DNA from: Hungatella sp.
Lineage (GTDB): Bacteria > Bacillota > Clostridia > Lachnospirales > Lachnospiraceae
Length of the DNA: 64,000 bases
NCBI GenBank assembly: GCA_022792815.1
Contig: JAAWBS010000033.1
Span: forward strand, 1-64,000
Direction of reading: 5' to 3'
Positions 51,717-59,531 of the stretch are shown in pieces. Numbering within the stretch: the first letter of the stretch is position 1; each line of letters opens with the position of its first letter. The position numbers were made by a program, and so were the translations under genes. Below the pieces are notes generated by a model. The model worked only from the letters and a program-made list of their open reading frames with translations, had not been told where the DNA came from and did no database searches.

Positions 51717-53506
51717 TTGATGAAGAGGAGAACCATCATAAATTCCGGTCTGAGGTGTTATGTAAAAGCCCGGGCCGTGCTGATGAGGCAGTGGCTGGAG
51801 GATGAAACCACCCATCAGCGGATCATGGACCTGATCGAGGCTACGGCTCTGAGCAGGGGGAGAACGAGAGATTTGATACTTCCTGGGCTGGGGGACTCCA
51901 TGTCCGGGATTTCCGTGTCCCTTCAGATCTTGGATGACGAGCTTTTGGAGGCGGCTTTTGAGGAGATGGTCGGAGGGAACAGTCTGGAGGAGCTTCGGAG
52001 CAGACTGTCCGAGACGGAACAGGTCGCCTTAGAGCCTGTAATCTCTATGGATCACAGGGAGGTCGCTGTGGACTGCACCGGTTTTTTGGTGTACGCAATC
52101 CTGAAAAATTCCAGGTGTCTTCAGGAGCTTCGGGCTTATCTGGAGGTGGGGAAGGACGATTGCTATGAGGCTTACCTGGCTTCCTCCTACACGGACACTC
52201 CCTTTCTGCAGTGGTTTCCAGTGCAGCTTCAGACAGAGGCCCGTCTGTGTCTGGGACTTTTGCAGCGGATTCGTCACAATGACGAGGAGGCCTATCATGT
52301 GTATATGAGGATTGCTTTTCAGGGATATAAGAGGATGCGCAATGAGTTAAAGCGCTGTGGGTGTGTGGATGGCAGTGTGCTGCGGACCCTATCTGAGGAG
52401 GAGGATATCGGATGCCGCCTCTCGATTTTGGTCTTGGGGCTGGTTATGGCTCAGGATATGGGGATCCCCATGGAGGAGGACTATATGTTCTATACGATTT
52501 TGTCCATGCTGCGCTGCTATGAAGAGAAGATGTTTCGCCCCATGGAGGAGGTGGAGATCACCGAGAGAGGAAGGCATCGTCAGGAAGAGTTTGAGAGGTA
52601 CTACAACTGCAATGATTTCCACCGCTGCTATGTGGAATCTGTGGGCAGGAGCCCGGATGGGACAAAGCTGGAGGCTTTGCATCTGGAGTATGAGGAGGAC
52701 TATGACCGGGTTTTCTCCACCTTCAGAATGAATCCCAGAGTCCTCCACGGGATTCGTCTGTCCCGGGAGGAGATTCAGAAGCTGTGCTCGACCGAGAAGG
52801 AGTGGACCTGGAAGGAGTATGAGCCGGTCCTTCTCATGGGGACACTCTGCAAATATATCACCAGGATTTCCAAGACCGAACAGGAGGAGGAAGTGCTGAA
52901 GCTTCGGGAACGGCTCAGAGACTTGCAGAGAGAGGTGCACAACAGCCGGAGACTGATTCAGGGCATGAGAGAACAGACGGCCAAGGCGGCGGCCGAGAGT
53001 GAAAAGTCTGTGAGAGAGCTGAGGGAGTGCAGGGAGGCGGTTCGAAAGAAAAAGGAGCAGATCGCTGCCATAGGAAAGCAGAGAGCGGCAGACAGAAGGG
53101 AGTTGGAGGAACTCCGCAGGTATGTGTACGCCGGGGCGGAGAAGGCCAAGGAGTTCACAGTGGACCCTATCGTGTCACCTCATCAGAGGGAATCCGGGAA
53201 AGACTCGGAGCAGTCTCTGAAGAGATTCTCTCTGAGAGGGAGATCGTGGTGGTGGGAGGCCATGAAAACTGGCAGAGAAGAATCCGGGAGCAGTTCCCTG
53301 GGTGGCAGTACTTATCCGCCGAGAAAAACAATTTTGATGTGAGGATGATTCAGAACAAGAGTATCATCATCATCAATACACTGGTGCTGAAACACAGCTG
53401 TTATTATCGGCTCATGGCCATGAGACGCCCGGAACAGAGGGTTCTGTATGTCAATGAGAACAACCTGGAGCGATTTCTGGAGGAGCTGGGCAGACAGCTT
53501 CTGTAG
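51717..53506 (+). pseudogene. large hypothetical protein, C-terminal DUF2325-like domain, apparently frameshifted near 53170-53200
   Basis: 541-aa ORF (frame 0) ends in atypical sequence. The adjacent frame (53027-53506) carries EEILSEREIVVVGGHENWQRRIREQFPG..LVLKHSCYYRLMA.. Confidence 0.55.
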
Positions 53507-53530
53507 GATATCCCACAGGCCTGGGCATAA

Positions 53531-53995
53531 TCAGTGGACAGAGAAGTCCAAGGTCAGCTGTTCATAGGGGTCAGGCTCCTTTTTGGGAGTCCCGATCCCT
53601 TCTGCCCGATGGGCGATCTCCATCTGTGCCTTATGGAATTCCATCCGGGCCCGGTTTAAGATGGCAGTCCGCCCTTCCTCTAAGGAGTTCTGATACCAAT
53701 AGAGAAGCAGGGATTCATCGGGACTTAAGAACTTGGTGATGGAATCTCCGGCCTCGTCAGGGCGGATAGCTAAAGAGAGGGGAAGCTGGATGGGGGAGCT
53801 CTCAAAGATAGAGGGGACATTGGTGCCCAAGGCTTTGGCGATGGCCTCCATCTGAGGCATCTTTACATGGAGAATCTGGCCGTTGATGATGCGGTTTAAG
53901 GTTGTAGCGGGAATTCCCGATGCAGCCGATAATTTGGCTCTGCTGATTCCTTTTGCGTTCATGAGTGCGAGCAATCTGTCGTTTTTCATGTCCAT
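53531..53995 (-). CDS. XRE-type helix-turn-helix regulator
   Basis: ISRAKLSAASGIPATTLNRIINGQ. Confidence 0.85.
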   Translation of the reverse strand: MDMKNDRLLALMNAKGISRAKLSAASGIPATTLNRIINGQILHVKMPQMEAIAKALGTNVPSIFESSPIQLPLSLAIRPDEAGDSITKFLSPDESLLLYWYQNSLEEGRTAILNRARMEFHKAQMEIAHRAEGIGTPKKEPDPYEQLTLDFSVH

Positions 53996-54114
53996 ATCCT
54001 CTGGCTTGTAAGGTTTCGTTTGGTCTGAATTTACTTGTATTTTACCATGAAAAAGCAGTACAGGCAAGGACTATAGTTATAGAGGTTGCAGACCGAAAAA
54101 GGTTAAAATATTTC

Positions 54115-54143
54115 TTGACTTTTCAGAAAAATTGTTTTATTCT
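54115..54143 (+). promoter_or_regulatory. promoter of trp T-box transcript
   Basis: TTGACT-N17-TATTCT. Confidence 0.6.
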
Positions 54144-54159
54144 ATCCACAAGTTCATAT

Positions 54160-54430
54160 GTCACAAACCGTTGATCAGGAGTAGTACCTGTGGGGAACAT
54201 GTACAGAGAGCGGCAGATGGTGGGACTGCAGCCATGGGAAAGACAGGGAATGGACCTGAGAGGGCGATCTGAAACTTGGGGAGTAGGTGAGACGTGGCTG
54301 CACGTTACAGCAGAGCGTGTATGGTTGTACACGGTGAGAGTGCATTCCCGGAAGGCCCGGGGATGAATTTAGGTGGCACCGCAGAGGTAACTTCTGTCCT
54401 AATCAGTGATTGGGATGGGAGTTTTTTGTT
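54160..54430 (+). promoter_or_regulatory. T-box riboswitch, likely tRNA-Trp specific (specifier UGG at 54251-54253)
   Basis: AGGTGGCACCGC T-box sequence at 54371; AGTA bulge region; GAA-TGG-ACCTG specifier context; terminator CTTCTGTCCTAATCA/TGATTGGGATGGGAG-TTTTTT. Confidence 0.88.
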
Positions 54431-54517
54431 TTATTAGGAAATTGTGTCCTATAAAGCGAAATCTCCGGGCTGTACACTTTGTGCTTGGGGAAAACGGCTG
54501 CACCTATACCACTAAGA

Positions 54518-54728
54518 TAGCTAATTGCGAAAGTCAAAGCCCGGAGAATATTCTGACCATATATTCCATACAAAGCCTTCGTACACCAAGCATTCCGCTG
54601 AGCCCAGTAGGACAAAAAACACTCGGGCAGAGGGCCCTCCTGTTTTTTATGGTCTCAGCTCCATGGTGTAATGGCTTTTCCTGGAACATATGGTCAGAAT
54701 ATTCAGCCAAGTTTTGAGTTTCGCAATT
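54518..54728. repeat. palindromic MITE-like element, copy 2
   Basis: Homologous to 2324-2537; flanked by direct repeat ACCTATACCACTAAGA at 54502-54517 and 54729-54744. Confidence 0.85.
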
Positions 54729-54761
54729 ACCTATACCACTAAGAGAAAGAAAGGAGTCAAC

Positions 54762-56135
54762 ATGAAAAAGGAAATCCCTTACAAGATCTATCTGGAAGAG
54801 CAGGAGATGCCAAAGGCATGGTACAATGTCCGCGCGGACATGAAGAAAAAGCCGGCCCCTCTCTTAAACCCGGAGACCTTAAAGCCAATCACAGTAAAGG
54901 AACTGTCCGGCATCTTCTGTGAGGAGTTGGCAAAGCAGGAGCTGGATGATGTCACCCCATATTTTGACATCCCGGAGGAGATCCGAAATTTCTACCGGAT
55001 GTACCGCCCGTCCCCTCTTGTTCGGGCTTACTGTTTGGAGGAGAAACTGGAAACTCCGGCTCACATATACTACAAGTTCGAGGGCAACAACACGTCGGGA
55101 AGCCACAAGCTGAATTCCGCCATCGCCCAGGCCTATTATGCCAAGAGACAGGGGCTGAGAGGAGTGACCACGGAGACAGGGGCAGGACAGTGGGGAACTG
55201 CGCTGTCTATGGCCTGCGCTTACTTAGGGCTGGACTGCCAGGTCTACATGGTGAAGTGCTCCTATGAGCAGAAGCCCTTCCGCCGCGAGGTGATGAGGAC
55301 TTACGGCGCCAATGTCACTCCGTCGCCGTCCATGACCACGGAGGTGGGAAGAAGGATTAATGCCCAGTTCCCGGGAACCTCGGGAAGCCTGGGTTGCGCC
55401 ATCTCCGAGGCGGTGGAGGCTGCCATGGGCCAGGAGGGATATCGCTATGTGCTGGGCTCTGTGCTGAATCAGGTGCTCCTGCACCAGTCTGTGATCGGCC
55501 TGGAGACCAAGGCGGCTCTGGATAAGTACGGCATCAAGGCAGACACCATCATCGGCTGTGCAGGCGGCGGTTCCAACCTGGGAGGACTGATCTCTCCCTT
55601 TGCCGGCCAGATGCTGAAAGGGGAGGCGGATTACGAGATCATCGCCGTGGAGCCGGCGTCCTGTCCCAGCCTGACAAGAGGAGTCTACGCCTATGATTTC
55701 TGCGACACCGGAAAGGTGTGTCCTCTGTCCAAAATGTATACGCTGGGGAGCAGCTTTATCCCGTCGGCAAACCATTCCGGCGGCCTCAGATACCACGGCA
55801 TGAGTTCCACCGTATCCGAGCTGTATGACCAGGGGCTTTTGATTGCCAGAAGCGTAGAGCAGACCGAGGTGTTCAAGGCGGCCCAGATGTTTGCGAAGGT
55901 GGAGGGAATCCTTCCCGCCCCGGAGAGCAGCCATGCCATCAAGGTGGCTGTCGATGAGGCTCTCAAGTGCAGGGAGACAGGGGAGGAGAGGACCATTGTC
56001 TTCGGACTTACGGGAACCGGATATTTTGACATGGTGGCTTATCAGAAGTTTAATGACGGTCAGATGTCCGACTATATCCCGACAGAGGAGGAGCTGGAGA
56101 AATCCTTTGCCGCACTGCCGCATATCCCGGTGTAG
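54762..56135 (+). CDS. trpB: tryptophan synthase beta-like, TrpB2 type
   Basis: KFEGNNTSGSHKLNSAIAQAYYAKRQG, ETGAGQWGTALS, CAGGGSNLGG. Confidence 0.92.
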   Translation: MKKEIPYKIYLEEQEMPKAWYNVRADMKKKPAPLLNPETLKPITVKELSGIFCEELAKQELDDVTPYFDIPEEIRNFYRMYRPSPLVRAYCLEEKLETPAHIYYKFEGNNTSGSHKLNSAIAQAYYAKRQGLRGVTTETGAGQWGTALSMACAYLGLDCQVYMVKCSYEQKPFRREVMRTYGANVTPSPSMTTEVGRRINAQFPGTSGSLGCAISEAVEAAMGQEGYRYVLGSVLNQVLLHQSVIGLETKAALDKYGIKADTIIGCAGGGSNLGGLISPFAGQMLKGEADYEIIAVEPASCPSLTRGVYAYDFCDTGKVCPLSKMYTLGSSFIPSANHSGGLRYHGMSSTVSELYDQGLLIARSVEQTEVFKAAQMFAKVEGILPAPESSHAIKVAVDEALKCRETGEERTIVFGLTGTGYFDMVAYQKFNDGQMSDYIPTEEELEKSFAALPHIPV

Positions 56136-56184
56136 TCACACTGCTGCCGTACAGAGTGTTCTAAATGGTTCTTGGATTCCGATC

Positions 56185-56238
56185 AAGGCCCAAGAAAGCG
56201 CCGCCTCTTGTCACGGAGACAGCGCTTTCTTGGGCCTT
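56185..56238. terminator. 17-bp perfect hairpin between convergent genes
   Basis: AAGGCCCAAGAAAGCGC / GCGCTTTCTTGGGCCTT; 20-nt loop; weak U-tract. Confidence 0.55.
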
Positions 56239-56244
56239 TGAAGT

Positions 56245-58005
56245 TCAGCCGCGATAGCGGTTGAGACAGGCATAAAGTTCCTGGATCCTGGGTTTGGCCA
56301 AGCCGCAGGGGACATAGGAGGAGCAGAAAGGCTCCCATCCTTTTTTTTCTAAGGTGTCATACAGCCAGCTTACCACCTGGCGCACCGTCTTCTTCCCGTC
56401 GATCACCTGCTCTACGCCGCAGCGCAGCAGATGAGCCAAGGCGTTTAACTGTTCTGAGTCTGCCAGTTGTTCCACATATCTCAGATCCACGGTCTCTCTG
56501 TCCAAAGAGAAGGAATCTCGTCCAAAGGTTTTGATCTTCTTGTGTTCCCGTTTGTTTTCCGAGCCGCGTCCCGAGTCGCCGCCGCGTCCCCGGCCGTATC
56601 CCCGGTCACCGCCTTCCCGTCCGTGGGAGGTCTGCCGCGGGGCAGAGGGAAGAGCCCGATGGAAATCGGGAATGTGGAAGTCAGGAGCCTGGATCCTGGG
56701 GGCAGTGTGATCTTTGCAGAGCTCTTTCACCCGGCCCGTGATGTCCATGGGGCGATAGCTGTCCATCTGCAGGATGGTGTCAGCGATGTAGAAGAAGGCG
56801 CCGGAGCTTCCCGCCACCAGGATGGTGGACACGCCTGCCTTCTCGTACAGATCTCTTGCCCGCTCCAAAAAGGGAGTAATAGGCTCTTTCTCCCGGCTGA
56901 TGACCTGCTGCATAAATTCATCCCGGACCATGAAGTTGGTGGCAGAGGTGTCCTCGTCGATGAGAAACAGGCCGCAGCCGGCTTCCATGCCCTCAATGAC
57001 TCCTGCCGCCTGGGAGGTGCTTCCGCTGGCATCCTCGGAGGAGAAGCAGAAGGTGTCCTTCTTGTTGGGCAGATCCCGGATAAACAGGGAGATATCTACC
57101 TGGCGGATGGAACGTCCGTCCTCTGCCCTCAGTTTCAGAGCCGTGTCGTCGGTGATCACATACTCCCGTCCGTCCCCGGCGATGTGGTTGTACACCCCCA
57201 TCTGCAGGGCCTCCAGGAGTGTGGACTTTCCGTGGTATCCGCCGCCTACAATGAGGGTGATCCCCCGGCGAAGCCCCATGCCTTTTATGACCCCTCTGTG
57301 GGGAAGCGTCAGGGTCACCTCCAGGGTATCAGGGGAGGTGAAGGGTACACTGCCCTTCATGGGAAGATCAGAGACACCGCTTTTTCTGGGGAGTATGGAG
57401 CCGTTGGCCACAAAGGCGGACAGATCATGGTCCCTTAGATAGCTACGGATATAGTCCTGATCCTCCGAGAGAAAGATGGCCTGTTCCACTTTCCTGCTAT
57501 CCAGTCTTTTATAGAAGAAACTGTTCTCCACACATCGGGGAAGAAAGTCAAAGAGGATCTTCTCCAGCTCACCTGCATTGATGGTGCGGCCGAAGGCGGG
57601 GAATCCTACGTGGAACCGGGCGATGATCTTCTGGTCCGTGATCTGGCAGGCACTCCGCGCCAGGACCTCCTGCCCGCACCTGGTGATGGAGAGAAGGCCG
57701 CTTTTCCCGGAACCCTTGGCCTTGAAATTGTAATCTTCAAATTGGGAAGAGAACTGTCTGGTCAGATGATCCTCCAGAGCCCTGCGGGCCGGGGCCTTCT
57801 CGTAGGTGGAGAGGGGGAAGCCGGCATCTTTGTGGAGAATCTCGACGTGGAGGCTGGAGGGGGAGGCAAAGGGGTCCCCCTGGACGTGGTCGATGGACAG
57901 CACAAAGCTGCCGAACTGCCAGGTGCCTGCCAGAGACTTGTAGGCAGGATAACTTTTATGGTCAACAGACCGCAGCAGAGTGCGAAGTTCGTTAGATGAT
58001 TTCAT
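56245..58005 (-). CDS. predicted ATPase of the ABC class (COG3044-like)
   Basis: GGGYHGKSTLLEALQMGVYNHIAGDGREYVIT; LIDEDTSATNFMVRD. Confidence 0.85.
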   Translation of the reverse strand: MKSSNELRTLLRSVDHKSYPAYKSLAGTWQFGSFVLSIDHVQGDPFASPSSLHVEILHKDAGFPLSTYEKAPARRALEDHLTRQFSSQFEDYNFKAKGSGKSGLLSITRCGQEVLARSACQITDQKIIARFHVGFPAFGRTINAGELEKILFDFLPRCVENSFFYKRLDSRKVEQAIFLSEDQDYIRSYLRDHDLSAFVANGSILPRKSGVSDLPMKGSVPFTSPDTLEVTLTLPHRGVIKGMGLRRGITLIVGGGYHGKSTLLEALQMGVYNHIAGDGREYVITDDTALKLRAEDGRSIRQVDISLFIRDLPNKKDTFCFSSEDASGSTSQAAGVIEGMEAGCGLFLIDEDTSATNFMVRDEFMQQVISREKEPITPFLERARDLYEKAGVSTILVAGSSGAFFYIADTILQMDSYRPMDITGRVKELCKDHTAPRIQAPDFHIPDFHRALPSAPRQTSHGREGGDRGYGRGRGGDSGRGSENKREHKKIKTFGRDSFSLDRETVDLRYVEQLADSEQLNALAHLLRCGVEQVIDGKKTVRQVVSWLYDTLEKKGWEPFCSSYVPCGLAKPRIQELYACLNRYRG

Positions 58006-58078
58006 ATCGGATTCACTCGTTCCTTTCTCAGAATTATGGATAAACTATACCATATGCCGGCCGCTGACTGCAATCCTT

Positions 58079-59323
58079 TTATGTCTCTTTGGCCTCTTCT
58101 TTGGCCAGGGCCTGCATATACCGATGCATGGATTCTGCCACCACCTTGCTGTGCGCCACGGCTTCCACCACGGTTCTGGCTCCGTTGACCACATCTCCGG
58201 AGGCGAAGATTCCCGGTCTGGTGGTATGGCCTGTCTCGTCCGCCACCAAAAGCCCCCGCGTGTTGGCCTTGAGACCCTCTGTGGTGCTGACGATCCGGTT
58301 CTGAGGTCCCTGGCTGATGGAGATGATGACACTGTCAGCGGGATAGAGCTTCTGGGAATTCGGAACATCTGCAAGGCTTCCGTCTTCCTGTTCCCGCACA
58401 TCCTTGAAGATGACGCCCTCATCGGTGATCTCCACAGGCGCCTTGTTGTACTCGAATCGGACACCTTCCAGCTGGGCATAGCTGAATTCGTGGTGACTTG
58501 CCGCCACGTTCCGGGTCAGGGAGAAGCAGGTGAGGGACCGGACTCCCTTGCGGATGGCGGTTCTCGCCACATCCATGGCGGCATTGCCTGCCCCGATGAC
58601 GATGACCCTCTCGCCCAAATCATAGCTGTCCGGATTGTTCAGATAATTGATGCCGAAGTGGACGTGTCCGAACGTCTCGCCCTTGATGTGGAGTGCATTG
58701 GGCTTCCACACGCCGGTTCCCACGAAAATAGCCTTGTAGCCGTCCCGAAGCAGATCGTCCACCCCGATAGCCCCGCCGATGTGGGTGTTTGGGCGGAACT
58801 TGATGCCTTTCAGATCCACATGGCGGTATTTGAAATCGTCGAGAACGGATTTGGGAAGCCGGAATTCCGGGATGCCGTAGCGGAGCACACCGCCGATTTT
58901 GTCCTTTCCCTCAAAAATGGTTACATCATATCCGTATCTGGCCAGGATCACGGCAATGGTCAGGCCTGCCGGGCCAGAACCGATGATGGCGGCCTTGATC
59001 CCGTTGGAGAGAGAGGGGCCCTTTGTCATCTTGCTGGCGTAGGTGGAGGAAATATAGTTTTCGATGGTGGAGAAATGGACCGGAGCCCCCTTTTTGCCCA
59101 GAACGCAGTGACCCTCGCACTGATTTTCGTGGTTGCACACAAGGCTGCACACCGTGGTTAGAGGATTGTTCTCAAAAAGGATTTTCCCGGCTTCGTCCAG
59201 TTTCTTGTCCTTCAACAGCCGGATGACCTCGGGGATGGGAGTGTGTATGGGACACCCCTTCTGACATTGAGGAACCTTGCATCCGAGACAGCGGTCTGCC
59301 TCGTCCATAACGTGTAATGCCAT
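58079..59323 (-). CDS. NAD(P)-binding oxidoreductase, glutamate synthase small subunit-like
   Basis: CLGCKVPQCQKGCPIHTPIPE; GSGPAGLTIAVILARYGYDVTIFE; GAGNAAMDVARTA. Confidence 0.88.
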   Translation of the reverse strand: MALHVMDEADRCLGCKVPQCQKGCPIHTPIPEVIRLLKDKKLDEAGKILFENNPLTTVCSLVCNHENQCEGHCVLGKKGAPVHFSTIENYISSTYASKMTKGPSLSNGIKAAIIGSGPAGLTIAVILARYGYDVTIFEGKDKIGGVLRYGIPEFRLPKSVLDDFKYRHVDLKGIKFRPNTHIGGAIGVDDLLRDGYKAIFVGTGVWKPNALHIKGETFGHVHFGINYLNNPDSYDLGERVIVIGAGNAAMDVARTAIRKGVRSLTCFSLTRNVAASHHEFSYAQLEGVRFEYNKAPVEITDEGVIFKDVREQEDGSLADVPNSQKLYPADSVIISISQGPQNRIVSTTEGLKANTRGLLVADETGHTTRPGIFASGDVVNGARTVVEAVAHSKVVAESMHRYMQALAKEEAKET

Positions 59324-59531
59324 AATAATAGAACCTTTCCTTTCGTATTGTAAGCGCTTTCCTTTTCAACTTCTCCAGTTTATCACAACAAGGACGGGAA
59401 TGCCATGGGGCTTCCTGCACTTTTTGAGATACAGCAGATGATTTTCTTAAGTTTGCGGAGTTGCACATCGGTCTGCTTCATGATAAAATCGACTTTACGA
59501 GACGACAATCTTTACAAGGAGGGGGTTAGCT

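Noticed and set aside
56467-57438. 323-aa plus-strand ORF opposite the COG3044 ATPase gene
   Set aside because: Antisense shadow ORF; the ATPase Walker A motif is on the minus strand.
57980-59161. 393-aa plus-strand ORF opposite the GltD-like gene
   Set aside because: Codon-shadow antisense ORF; low-complexity His/Gly-rich translation with no domain signature, while the minus strand has clear flavoprotein motifs.
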